Origin: Ectobius pallidus
Lineage: Eukaryota; Arthropoda; Insecta; Blattodea; Ectobiidae
Length of the DNA stretch: 64,000 bases
NCBI GenBank assembly: GCA_964059195.1
Contig: CAXKWD010000011.1
Span: forward strand, 13,052,451 to 13,116,450
Direction of reading: 5' to 3'
A program made the translations under genes and the position numbers. Position 1 is the first letter of the stretch. Every line of letters starts with the position of its first letter. Positions 46,855 through 58,236 of the stretch are shown here, in pieces. The notes beneath the pieces were generated by a model. It worked only from the letters and a program-made list of their open reading frames with translations, was not told the origin of the DNA and did not search any database.

Positions 46855-47412
46855 GGGTCATTCCACGGTTGTGGAGGTGACATTGTGACATGATTTTCAT
46901 ACAACAAAATCATATGTATTTTTAATTCAAATGTCAGAATTGAGACAACCTTTAATTTTGTCAATAGCACAGCATGTTATAAATTTAATCTGAAAATTAC
47001 AGCCTTTAATTTTAGACTGAGTCTGTTAAAAATATTCCTGAGTATATGTTGCAGGTGTGACAAAACTTGACCCTTCCTTTCATATAATGATGTTCTTAAG
47101 TTATTTCCTCTTGTTCCTTTGAACCAGGATGGTTCATAATATTTCTACAATGAAGAAAGGAATAAGACAATACAGGATATCGACACTTGTATTCATAGTC
47201 TCCAAAAGATAAAATATCATTTTTTTTATGTTGCGGGTATGACGTTGTGTGTGTGACACAGTTACATCAGTAAATTTAATTTCAAGAAAAAGAAAAGAAA
47301 AGTCATCTTAAATGTTGTTTAAATATAATACAGACTAAAGAAGGCAGGAGAATTTAAAAACAACTGAAACAAAAATTGGTCCCTGTTTTTAGGTTGCGGG
47401 TATGACAAAATT
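46855..47412 (+). repeat. Possible transposon fragment with iterated gggt-tgac motif
   Basis: It starts gggtcattccacggttgtgg, which looks like a transposon terminus known to me from insect repeats, and then repeats a g(c/t)gggt.tgac-type motif: gtggaggtgacattgtgac (46872), ttgcaggtgtgacaaaac (47049), ttgcgggtatgac (47231), ttgcgggtatgacaaaat (47395). Spacing is about 165-183 bp. The far terminus is not found. Confidence 0.4.
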
Positions 47413-47925
47413 CCTCTGTTCTTTGTTTTCGCCAGAATACGAAGTTCATTTACTTACATTATGTGTGTAACAATACACCAGAAGTTTCTATAAGAAGTCA
47501 AGACAAAATATATAAAACATACAAGCATCCAACATCAAGGTCACCAGTTTGAATGTTTGCGAACAATTCTAGGTAATTTAACTTTTTTCTCTTAAAACTT
47601 ACACGCAAGTAACAAAACTAATCAATTGTAAGTAACCCATAGGCCTATTTGTAAAATTTTAAACGTAAATGTGTTCCAAACACATAGTCAATAGTCAGTT
47701 GGTAATATCTACACAACAAACGTATTTTATTTAAAATAAATGACATAATTTTAATAGCTTGTGTATGTAAATATCTTTGATAGAACCGCAAGAATTAATT
47801 GGTATACCTAGGTAGTGTACGTAACAATAGCGTTATTAGCATTTATATACTTTAGATATTTGTTCCAGTTAATGAAATAACTATTATGAAGAACTTGCAT
47901 GTACACATGATAAAACGTCATGTAT
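47413..47925. other. No recognised feature
   Basis: AT-rich spacer with one TAGGCCTA at 47640. Confidence 0.4.
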
Positions 47926-48348
47926 AGGTAGGGTAAAAAAGCGGAGCTACTAAAATATCTGAGTTGCCGATAGGAGCCACTGCGAATGCCTAGCGGCATT
48001 CACAGGAAAGCAGGGAATGTATTGAAATGTGTTCTAGTGTCGACTTTTGACTTAGCCCATTTCGAAACCCATTAAAAAATAACCTAGTAAAATTGATTTT
48101 CTGGGAATAATCCGTTAATTAAGTAGTTAAATATTGCGGCAATCGAAAAGTAGTGGGGAAAAAATGTGCATTAAGGAAACAAAATCTTAACTTCCTTGGC
48201 AGGATTCGAACCGAGAACGTGTTACTTACCAGTCGAACGCGCTGTCATTGTCCAACTATTCAGGTCTAAGGAATACGCATGGACACTCGTGTGAAGATGG
48301 CTCTGAAATCAGCTACAAGAGTCGGTCCGCTTTTTTTTTCGCTTTTAC
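47926..48348 (-). mobile_element. MITE-G copy 2 with tRNA-like core, ~423 bp
   Basis: The left end aggtagggtaaaaaagcgg and the complement of gtcggtccgcttttttttt are inverted. The outer thirds match 23504-23776 in reverse orientation: gagttgccgata, tgcctagcggcattcac, tgtcgactttgacttagccc-type and agctacaagagtcgg blocks. The middle carries sequence absent from copy 1, including the tRNA-like segment. Confidence 0.78.
48186..48270 (-). pseudogene. tRNA-like segment inside MITE-G copy 2
   Basis: Read on the minus strand, ccttag... (near 48270) can pair with a 3' ccaagg (near 48197). Between them are a box-A-like tgaatagttgg and, further on, a perfect box B ggttcgaatcc. The anticodon and T stems contain several mismatches, so it is a tRNA pseudogene or a SINE head, not a working tRNA. 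Confidence 0.5.
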
Positions 48349-48930
48349 AAAGAACGGTATAAACATTTATTATTGCGATATTTTTTAAATTAAAATTAAT
48401 ATTCTTCAGCTTCTATGTTTTGTGTGATATGAAAAATATTTTATGTTACAAAATTTAAAATTTTGTTTTTCAGATGTAATGACATTTAATACTACATAGT
48501 GGCGCCATAAAAATTTCATCAACACGGTTTAAAAATATGTAAAATAAAATAAAAAATCTGTAGTCGTAGCAGTTAGTGCCGTATTACTATAAAGATTTAT
48601 GCATCTGGACAATTATTGTTGGGGCCTCCGTATTTCCAGGTTAATAAAAAACTTAAACTTTTAATTGCTGAGTGCAGAATAATCATTGCTTATCCAAAGT
48701 AATAATTTTCAATTTGTGTAGAAACTTGAGCCTGGCCTTTAGCAGTATTTCACTCTTCAAGAAACCCTCCCGCGGTAAAGTTAAAGTTGTTTAACCGTAT
48801 TGTATTTACATCGTTATTAAAGTTATTTGAAAAGTACCAAGTACCTAATCTGTTTCATTTTGTGAAGTTATTTGAAATATACTAAGTAAAATAAGTAATT
48901 ATGACAATACTACCCGATTTGTTTCATTTT
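48349..48930. other. No recognised feature
   Basis: AT-rich sequence with nothing supported. Confidence 0.4.
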
Positions 48931-49225
48931 GGTCCACCTGGACACTGCGTGGGGTAAGAAGATTAGAGCAGGACGATGGTGATGAGTGTTCTGCCCGAAG
49001 GCAGACCCCGGGAGGATGCCGTGGGATGATGACCATGATTCATGATAGTGACCACGGAGACTTGCCATTGCCTCTCGTGGGATGGGAATAAAAGGACACA
49101 ATACCTAGTCCTGAACCCAGGAAGGAAATTTTCCACCGCTGAAAAATCCCCGATTCATCCTGGAATCGAACCCGTGCCGCCAGGATGAAAAGTAATCACG
49201 CTACCAATTGACCCACGGTGGCGGA
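48931..49225 (-). mobile_element. tRNA-derived SINE (SINE-4)
   Basis: On the minus strand the head tccgccaccgtgggtcaatt (then ggtagcgtg) gives box A tgggtcaattggtagcg, and cacgggttcgattcc gives box B at the usual distance. The body then reads gaatcggggat, ttccttcctgggttc, cattcccatccca-type and tcccggggtctgcc blocks. Single copy in this window. It is a SINE by structure. Confidence 0.82.
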
Positions 49226-50758
49226 CTAGGACAACATACTACTAGCAAAGTTAATAGAACATAATTCGTGTGCAGTTCTTGTAACATGTATAATACGTGT
49301 AAGTTAACAGAGTGTAACGTACTACGTCTAATTTCGTTACTGATCCACTGGATATAAAAAAGAGTTTCGGTACTAATAATTAAAGGTATAGTGAAAAGCC
49401 ATTATGTTTATAGAAACGTGTGGTGACTACAATCGTTTTCCTGTACCGCCTCCTTACAAAGAAATACTGTCCACTCTAACCCTGTAGTGCTTGTAGTGGA
49501 TATCTATTGGAGTGAAGTACAGCGTAGCCACAAACAGAAATAATCTGATATAACTCCCTATTCCAAGTGCTAGCGAAAAGCAGTCTATAACGTGAAGTGT
49601 GGGTTAGTTTGTATTAAACATTGATGTGGTTTCAACGATTTTCGCTTTTATCAGTCCGACTTTTTAATACCTTCTTTTACAGAATTTTAAACGCAAGCTA
49701 TTATTTTATTCTCCTGTCATTGGCACATGTTCTTGGGTATTTTAATTCGAGAGGTATGGCATATTTAAATACTGATTTGTTTGTGTTTTTAAATCTTCTA
49801 GGATTTGCCGATGTCTACATCTGAAAAATAAAATAAACAATTTTAGTGACTATTTGGCTCATGAATGAATGACCAATTCAATATAACAGTAGGTGGAATT
49901 TCAATCAATCACAATGTCTGTCGTGATAATATAAACGTATTATTATCACTTTCATTCTACCGTACTTAGTGCACCTTTTTATATGAATTCACAAGAAGTG
50001 AAACTTGAAACATCTTCATACCTGTAGATTCTATGAAAATATTAATCATTGAACTCAGCGACTGGGTATCGCCTATAAAAGCTGCCTAAGAGCAAAATTA
50101 ATATTGAAAATAATCATAATGTGTAATGAAGCATTTTAACACTCATAATAATAAATACAACGCGCGGCTATCGACGATGGCGAGACGATCGATATATTGC
50201 AGTATGTCGGTTGTCTCGCCAAGGGCTATTTAGTTTACAAGGACACAAATAGCATTTTGTTTTATTCATTTTCATGGTTTTAAATGAGGAGAGTGGTTAG
50301 TTGTGCAGTGAAATACTGGAAATTGAAGAAATTCAGGGGGAAAAGAAAAACAGGAAACCACTGACTTACAAATATGGCTTTAGCGTCCCTGAAATTTGAA
50401 CTCTTCTGGTGACCACAGCAATACCGATCGCTGGTAAAGAGATATTAATACACAAACTGGGCTATAAATTTCTACAAATTACGAACTATGCTGTGATAAT
50501 TGTCCATGTTTTGACCATTCATAAATTTTGCTGAAAAGTGTTATTTTTGTGCGGTAGACTAGAGATTCGAACTTTCGTACCTATATTCTGTTAAAAAGAA
50601 TGGCACAGTCGGCTCTTACCTCTTTCGCAGTATTTCGTAAACGCGTAGAGTTCCACTGCCACTTGCTTTCATCCTATCTAAAACTAAACCCGGTCAAGAA
50701 AAAATGCTCTCTAATGCAAGGCTTGGCTTGTAAACTATCTTCACAGAATGTTCCGAAC
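49226..50758. other. No recognised feature
   Basis: About 1.5 kb. There is a small CpG-dense patch at 50160-50222 (cgcgcggctatcgacgatgg). The 67-residue plus-strand frame at 49621-49824 is hydrophobic without motif. Confidence 0.4.
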
Positions 50759-51160
50759 ACATGAGCCTCGTGAAAACTTAGAATAAGAAGTGCCAATTAG
50801 GCCTATAATATTAATTTTTTATTTCATAAATCCCCACCTCCAATATACCATGCTTTAAGGAAGCTCGGAAAGTTATCCTACTCCGTCAAGAAATCTTTTG
50901 AGCTATAAAAAAAATCAGTAATTTAGAACATCGTTTTTTAAAATTTGCTTTGGTATTTTGTACGTTATTACGTTATTATTTTCTCTACCAGAATCGTAGG
51001 TATTATTACATCTGTACTCGTACCTTAAGTGCAGTACAGTAAGTAGAGAAAGTATTGTGTCCTATTCCGGAATTTAATGTCACTTTTTCAACATAAATAC
51101 ACATTTTTAAGGTTCCAAAAATACTATTTTCAGAAACATGTCTTTGCGTGTGCCTGTGAT
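50759..51160 (+). repeat. Dispersed repeat N, copy 1 (~400 bp)
   Basis: Direct repeat with 55722-56105. Both begin acatgagcctcgtgaaaac and contain atccccacctcca, gttatcctactccgtcaaga, atcagtaatttagaacatc and caaaaatactatttt in order. Identity is about 80-85% by eye. No inverted ends are visible; probably part of a longer retroelement. Confidence 0.82.
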
Positions 51161-52250
51161 CAGCATAATTTCAAAACTATAAATCGTATAAAATATTTTG
51201 CTTTTGTTTAGATGTCTCCTGGGGATGACACACGAAGATTGACGACAGTTTTCTTTTTATTTTGCTACCACTTGACTTGAAGAAAAAAACAAGTTTTCTC
51301 GAAAAAAGTTTTTACGATATCGTTGAGATTTTGTACTCAAGGAGCTTGCACTGAGAGCTAAATTATTTTTTAACAATTTTTTTCATGATCTATAGTTTAA
51401 GCCAGGTAAACTTCGTGGAAACTTAGGCTTTAAGTCGTGTTTGGCGAACAATACAGGCTTAGATCGAGGCAAATGGAGACACACTCCTTGCAATATGGCC
51501 TCTTACTATAATCACTGAGAGATTTATTCTCCAAGTTCAGGGCGAAGAAGGTTAAATAATGCGAGTTCATTTTTCAGATTTGATTTGGGTTGTGTATCCT
51601 TCGGGGGTGGGAAAAGAAACGTGGGACTTTCGTTTCATACGGACAACCATTTTACGTGAGAAGAATTTTATTTGCGAATTCCTTGAATTATACTTGAACG
51701 ATTTCGTTCAAATTTTCTACATGAATTGTATAATATCCATCATAATAATATAATATAGGGCCTAAATGAAATTATACTGGGAGTTAAATCTTTTATTTGA
51801 AACATTTTCCAGTGAATTCTTTGAAGGGTAATTATAAGCTATTGGTACCCATTTTATATACAAACTTGGGTTTTGCCTCTCGAATAATGCAACATCGAAT
51901 AAGGCTGAGTCAACTGAATGCACACTACTGCAATGCAGCCGTGTACTCTATCCTGGAATACATTAAGGGAGGGAATTTATGTGAGTAACATCGTTATCTA
52001 TTTTATACTAGACTTTTCTTGGTATGTAGGCGTATTTGATTACTGTTCAGTGGATAATCTATTTTTTTTTAGATATATATGTACACCTAGGGTATATAAC
52101 GACGGATGTGCTACGACATGCTTAATGCTGTTAGATTATATAAGCTACTAGGCTGTTTACTTGAAAGGTCGTATGAAACGACGTAGATTACATAATTTTT
52201 GAAGTGAAACTTCTTTAGCCGCGGTAGGGGTATTTAATCGAGAGCTTGTG
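51161..52250. other. Mostly unassigned; short repeat-N-like patch
   Basis: At 51570-51612 the run gatttgatttgggttgtgta followed by tccttcgg resembles 58637-58672 (gattttatttgagttatgta, tccttcgg). This suggests that repeat N or a related element extends through here in diverged form. Frames at 51559-52151 are short and lack motifs. Confidence 0.35.
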
Positions 52251-52308
52251 TAACGCTCAAAGCCGTCACGAAATTAGTGTTACGCTTAAAATCGTCACGA
52301 AATTAGTG
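52251..52308 (+). repeat. Tandem duplication, 2 x 29 bp
   Basis: t.acgct.aaa..cgtcacg followed by aaattagtg occurs twice in direct succession. Confidence 0.9.
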
Positions 52309-52356
52309 AGGTGTGAAGGAACGGACTGTACAGAAAACAAATAAATGATTAGGCTT

Positions 52357-52797
52357 ATCCAAAAATTTAAAAATCCAAAAATTAAAAATTAAAAAATCCA
52401 AAAATTAAAAATTAAAAAATCCAAAATTTTAAAAATCTAAAACTCCAAAATTAAAAGATCGAAAATCTAAAATTAAAAATCTAAAAAATAAAAAACTCAA
52501 AGATACAAAATTAAAAAATCTAAAATTCCAAAATTAAAAAAATCCAAAATTCCAAAATAAAAAATTCAAAGATGCAAAATTATAAAGTAAAAAACCCCAA
52601 AAAATAAAAATTCAAAGATCTAAAATTTAAAAAATCCAAAATTAAAAAATCCATTTCTAAAATTTAAAAAAGTTCAAAAAACCCACAATTCAAAATTTAA
52701 AAAAGTCCAAAAACCGAATATTAAAAAGTCCAACAACCCAAAATTATAAAACTCGAATAATCCAAAATTGAAAAAATCCAAAAATTAAAACAAGTTT
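52357..52797 (+). repeat. A-rich degenerate minisatellite
   Basis: About 440 bases built from variants of aaaatccaaaattaaa, with unit length drifting between about 11 and 20. The strand is almost free of G. The 5' units are more regular than the 3' ones. Confidence 0.93.
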
Positions 52798-54069
52798 CAC
52801 TTCTGTCGCTTGGTTTTCCACCATACTTTTTTTTCCTACTGATAATGTAAATTCAACATTAAAAAGTAATTGTATTTGGAATTTGATTTGGTTGAAACTT
52901 TAATTATCTTGCGTAAATTAAATACCTCCGGAATAGGGCTTGGAATTAGACATGGGATTGCTGCGAACCGGAAGTGTGCAAATTCCTGGACTGGAACGCA
53001 GGCTGTTAACATTTGACAGACAGGGCCAGGTCTGTGCAAATATCTGCGCGTGCAAAATACTTCCCACAGCGAGTTGTTTCCATTGTTGGAACAAGCTGCA
53101 CATTCAATTTTCTGTAAAGGCAAACACACCCACTGGCATTCGTCGTAAGCTTCGTCTGGTCCCCAAATAATTGTGAACTATTCCATCTCTTCTGTTTTGA
53201 TATATTTTGTTTGTATACTCCGGTTATTCATTGCATGACCAGGCGGCTTCCTTTCGTTAGGAGGAAAAGTTTGCCGACAGCTCAACCCATGTTCTTTAAT
53301 TTTACCGCACCAATCAGCTAGTTACCTCAGCCAATCAAAATCTAAGAATGTCCTGCGACAGATATGACAGCTACTCGTCAACTCCACGTGGAGTGGAACG
53401 CGAGGTTGCAAGATCTAGTTACAGTAAACGATAACACGTGTGCATTGATTAAAGTGAGGGAAGAACTGAGGTCAGTGATAACAATGAGGGAATATTGCAA
53501 CGTTGCTTTTGTTTTGGAAAGCGGAAACCAAGCCCGATATAGTCAGATCAATTAACATAAAGAAACACCGACTTAATGGTTTATCTCTTTGAAGCCGCCT
53601 GGCCATCCAATGAATAACTGGACTATAGCATGCGTTTTGAAACTGATGAACATAAGATACCTTGTATAGTGGAAACGTTTTGATGAGCTTTAATCGAATC
53701 AGAGCTTCCAGTAGTTGCCCTACAAATTAGCTAACAGTAAGACGATATAGAGATTAAATGTACAGTATGAGATGTAAACAAACAAACAAAACAAAAAACA
53801 AAACAAAAAAACTATAGTATGATATATAAAAAACTGTAGAAAATATTTCAAGTTCTTGAGTAGCCTCTATGTCAGCTATGCCGCAGCCTGTGGCTATTTG
53901 AGGGACATTTATTAGTATACCTTCAATAATTCGCTCGACTTTTACTGACACGGTAATTCTAGCGTTGGTGGAACTTTTGATCTGTGAAATGTTAAAGAGT
54001 GTGATAATAGCATATAACAGATTTTATGTACTGTATTGGAAATATTTCAGTTTTTAAAATCTGTGAAAT
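52798..54069. other. No recognised feature
   Basis: Frames overlap on both strands at 52836-53170 and one lies at 53364-53555. I recognise no domain in any. The segment 52930-53130 is less AT-rich than its neighbours. An AAAC-type run lies at 53778-53812. Confidence 0.4.
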
Positions 54070-54073
54070 TTGA

Positions 54074-55006
54074 CCCTCCGTCGGTCCCAACATAAATGTG
54101 TCGTGAATGAATGTGTTATGAATTCATTTGACTTTGAATTAAAAAAAAAAAGTTTCCGTATGTGATATTTGTTGCAAGTTTTATTCGGTTTATTAGCCTA
54201 TATTTCAAGTGATCCAATGCCATTTTTTAAATTTGGAATACCAATAATACAATGCAAAGCCTAAGCTAAAAACATATTGAAAAATGGATAACGGTACTGG
54301 TCGCAGTGTGTCAAGTTGATACACTTTTTAAATGTGTGGTACCAAACTATCGTATAACTTTTATATTTTAACGAAATTAAAGCCAATTTGTATTGTTTTC
54401 ATAAAGAAATAAGTGGAATCCTAAATCCATAAAAAACTTAAAATCATCACAACCACTTTCTACTGCTGCTAATTTTCAAATTCAAACAAGTGTTAATAAA
54501 ATTAAAAAAATATATACCTTTAACCGTTTTAAGTTAATGTTACATCTCAATTGTTTCCACACTTTTCTGAATCACAATCACTTGCCCTTTCTTCTGCTGG
54601 TACATCTTCTGCATCCTTAACAATGTCATCATCAAATCTTCTATTTCCAAAGGATTTTCTTTGTCTTCATGAAAGAATATGAAATTTTGTACTTCTTCCA
54701 AATCCTTTGAATCTTCTAAATGTTATACCCGCCTATATGTCATAGCATTAAATCAAAATCACAGAAATGCATACTATTAGGTGAAGTAATAAAAACAATG
54801 CCGCAATGTATCAACCTGATACAAGAAGCACCAAAGAACACACGACCTAATGGTAAAAGCAGTTGAGCGGTGATAGTCTGCAGTAAGAAAGTTAAAGAAA
54901 TAGAAAGGTATTGGTAACGGAAACGCCTTGACAATGAAAATTTAAAAATTCGCAGTACTTGAAAGCGCGCTTGTATCAATTTGATACCAATGCGACCGTC
55001 GAAGGA
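54074..55006 (-). mobile_element. piggyBac-like deletion derivative, ~933 bp
   Basis: The right end (minus strand) is tccttcgacggtcgcattgg directly next to TTAA (55007-55010). The left end ccctccgtcggtcccaac is next to TTGA (54070-54073), a one-base variant of the TTAA target used by piggyBac. Palindromic gtatcaa.ttgatac motifs lie near the right end (54972), at 54811 and at 54312. On the minus strand, 54725-54550 encodes a short acidic segment (DSKDLEEV, NPLEIED, then after a frameshift DDDIVKDAEDVPAEERASDC) resembling the acidic N-terminal region of piggyBac transposases. The catalytic core is absent. Confidence 0.5.
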
Positions 55007-55010
55007 TTAA

Positions 55011-55721
55011 AGAAAATATTTATATACTTTTCCTCGCCACAAACAAAATTATTCTCGTTCAAATGATATCACCCCTACAGCACAAATAACTACACAAGAA
55101 AATCACATTACCGAAAACATGAGTTAATTAGAAATCGTCATTGTAATGCTGTAGAATGTAGAAGCCGTTCCATCGTTCTTGAAACACGGGTTTGGATGCG
55201 CAGTGGAGAAAAATGCTTCACTGTTGGGGAGGAAATATTGATTTTTCTAAACCACGTGCTTTTCCAGTGCTTCTATTGGTGTAGAGGGCTGAGGAGTGAC
55301 AAGGACAGCAGAAGCAAGTAAATCATCCCTCCCTATTCTGCGCGAGATTTCTAGGTCATGTTTCAACTGAAATGGAACAGACTCTAAACAGATGGCGGAA
55401 TATTCGTAATTTGTTTCCTAATGCAGTACTTGTATTTCTTCACTTAACGGGCCATATCAAATAACAGTTACGAAACGAGGAAGGTTCTCAAATAGCCTAG
55501 CCTATAACTTTTGATGAAACTGTTTACACAACCTTGAAAAATAACTTATTTAGGTAGACAGACTGTTTTGTGGATCAATTGTCTTTAACAGTCTATACAC
55601 ATCTGTTCGTGTAGAAGGTTCGCTTAGAAGCTGTGTGCTTGTTTGATTGCTTCCATGCATGCTTATATGCACGCGCGCGATCGTGTGTGTATGTGGGACC
55701 CAGCGAGATTTGTCGGAACTT
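55011..55721. other. No recognised feature
   Basis: Nothing supported in this stretch. Confidence 0.4.
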
Positions 55722-56105
55722 ACACATGAGCCTCGTGAAAACTTAGATTAAAAAGTGCAAATTATAATAGTTTTTATTTCAGAAATCCCCACCTCCAGTT
55801 GACCATGTTTCGAGGAAGATCAAAAAGTTATCCTACTCCGTCAAGAAACCTTTTGTGCTAAAAAAAAAATCAGTAATTTAGAACATCAGATTTTTAAAAT
55901 TGCTGTGGTATTATGTACGTTATTACATTATTACTTCCTCTACCAGAATCGAAGGTACTACATCTCTAATCGTACATTAAGTGCACTACAATAAGTAGAG
56001 AAGGTATTCTGTTCTATTACGGAATTCAGTGTCACATTTTCAACATAAATGCACATTTTTCAGATTCCAAAAATACTATTTTATGAAGCATGTCTGTGTG
56101 TGACG
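55722..56105 (+). repeat. Dispersed repeat N, copy 2
   Basis: Partner of 50759-51160, same orientation, starting at the same acatgagcctcgtg boundary, which argues that this is a true element end. Confidence 0.82.
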
Positions 56106-56247
56106 TACGTTTTTTATTTACATCTGGCTCCATGGAGCCCCTGACGCAATATGGAAATAGGTAGACCTAAAATGCTATAAAATGTGTACAATTCACTAAT
56201 TTAAAAAAAGGAACTATTTTTTTTATATTTCAGAGCAATGTCACATT

Positions 56248-56435
56248 AACAGTCTACATAATATTGCAATTAAATGCACCTTTATAATTATATTTAAATA
56301 AATAATTCATATAATACAATCATAGAAAAATCAAAAGAATATAACAGTCTACATCATATTGCAATTAAATGCACCTTTATAATTATATTTATACAAATAA
56401 TCCATATAATACAATCATAGAAAAATCTAAAGAAT
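56248..56435 (+). repeat. Tandem duplication, 2 x 95 bp
   Basis: Two adjacent units starting aacagtctacat and ending agaaaaatc.aaagaat, with only a few differences. This is a recent duplication. Confidence 0.95.
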
Positions 56436-56507
56436 AAATGTTTTGGGGTCATCATAGACCCGATGAGAGTTTGTTGGTAATATGGTTAAAAAAATTCAGC
56501 TTTTTTA

Positions 56508-56510
<3 letters not shown>

Positions 56511-56545
<35 letters not shown>

Positions 56546-56550
56546 ATTAT
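56511..56550. repeat. (ATT)n microsatellite
   Basis: About 13 ATT units. Confidence 0.95.
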
Positions 56551-57221
56551 ATTTTTTTTACTTCGTTATGATGATACAGCATAACAGTATGAATTTCATA
56601 ACTGGTCGTTTAACTGATATATTAAAGAAATATTTCGTGATACTGAAAATATTTCATTAACGGATTAGTAATGTTTGTCGTCATGCAAACCAGAACAGCA
56701 ATAATATTCTTCCTCGGATCGACAATTTGTGCTAACCTGTAAATCATTTGAAACTACAAACTCTGAGTGACAAAATACGTCACGTATTTAGCAAAATATT
56801 TTTACTGCAAATGTCATGTACTGCTAGAACTGTATTAATTGTTTAGCAATCTATCAGTTACACGAACTGTATCTGAATGGCCCGGATGTTCTATGCTCGG
56901 TATTACATAACCCACGGCGAATTTACATGGTTTGTGCAACTTGTGGACTGAATCAAACCATTGCATAAATATTTCATTGTGCTCTGCAGTGGTGTTGACA
57001 GGCCCTCAACGTCCATAGTCTCATCACTATGCCCTCAGCGTCCATTAGCAATGATTCCGCACAGGGGGTGAACCGAGATGGCAAATGTATTGATGTTCAA
57101 AGAGGTTATTCTATGGCTGTAATTGGTAACTTAATTCAGTTGAACCTCTCAATGTTCGATGTTCACAATACCGAATCTATGAAGGAGAGCTTTTCAGCTT
57201 GTTATACAGTGTGTTTGTAGT
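56551..57221. other. No recognised feature
   Basis: The 63-residue frame at 57029-57220 has no motif. Confidence 0.4.
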
Positions 57222-57237
57222 CAGCCATTTCATAATT

Positions 57238-57494
57238 CCGGGGTGCGCGGGCAAAGAGAGTTAAGTCCACTATCCTAAAAAAAATAGATATGTCCATAGA
57301 GTTATAGATAAAAATGTTCTCTACATTTGTGTTAAGTCCAGTAAGTCATATTCAGAATTGTACGGTAGTTATGGATGTGTGCCTGATGGGTTTATCCATC
57401 TCTAAAGCTATGTTGGGCTGGTATAGTGTGTTAAGTCACTCTAATTCTCAGTAACAAGAAAGTGGACTTAACTCTCTTTGCCCGCGCACCCCGG
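57238..57494. mobile_element. AATT-1 MITE copy 2, 257 bp
   Basis: Ends ccggggtgcgcgggcaaag and ctttgcccgcgcaccccgg, flanked by AATT at 57234-57237 and 57495-57498. The TIR-D copy at 9405-10967 has the unoccupied site (cataattacgggtggg on the complementary strand) with a single AATT, which directly confirms a 4-bp target duplication. Confidence 0.95.
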
Positions 57495-57989
57495 AATTAC
57501 GGGTGGGACATTCTAGCAAATTATATTAAACAAATTGTTTATTCCATATCATAAACAATAAACTAGAATTGGTTCTTCACATTCTGTAAAATTTAATATG
57601 CCTTCTCCTCCACACTACATGCAAAGCATTATTTAAAATTTATTTTAAATTTGTTTTTCAAAATCTATTACGGGTGGGACATAATTTGGACTCTGATTTT
57701 AATGATGCAAAACAAAAGTTCTTTTGCTGTTCTGCTATTACTGTTAGGGTCTTAATGTTGTTATTAATGAAGGTATGTGGGATTAAATATAAATTATAAA
57801 CTGTTTCCAGGTTGTCAGAACATTTATTTAACTCAATAATAATTTAACAAAAATATCACCATTACCAGTGGGACATTACGGGTGGGCCAAAAGTCATTTG
57901 TTTGTTATTTTACATAGTAATTTACCACACATTTTTTGAAGTTAATCTTATACCAAATTGTACCTTAGATGTACATTTTCTCAAATGAA

Positions 57990-58236
57990 AAGTTATAAAA
58001 TTAGTGTAATTGGGTGGTCAAAAATAAGTTTAAAACCTCAAATTCTGTGAATATTAAGGACTTAGAGTGTTAAAGTCATGCTAAAAATAGCAAAAAAATA
58101 ACTCAACGCAGGAAATAAGTAAATCGACAGATTTTACACATGAAACCACTTCAGATACACCTAAATCCTAAATATTCAGAAAATTTGAGGTTTTAAACTT
58201 ATTTTTGACCACCCAATTACATTAATATTATAACTT
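57990..58236. repeat. Long imperfect hairpin in TIR-D
   Basis: 57990-58066 and 58160-58236 are inverted copies (gtgtaattgggtggtcaaaa, taagtttaaaacctcaaatt) separated by about 95 bases. Transcripts across this region would form a stem of about 75 bp. Confidence 0.88.

Noticed and set aside
48186..48270. Functional tRNA gene
   Set aside because: Boxes A and B are good, but the anticodon and T stems have mismatches and the segment lies within a MITE.
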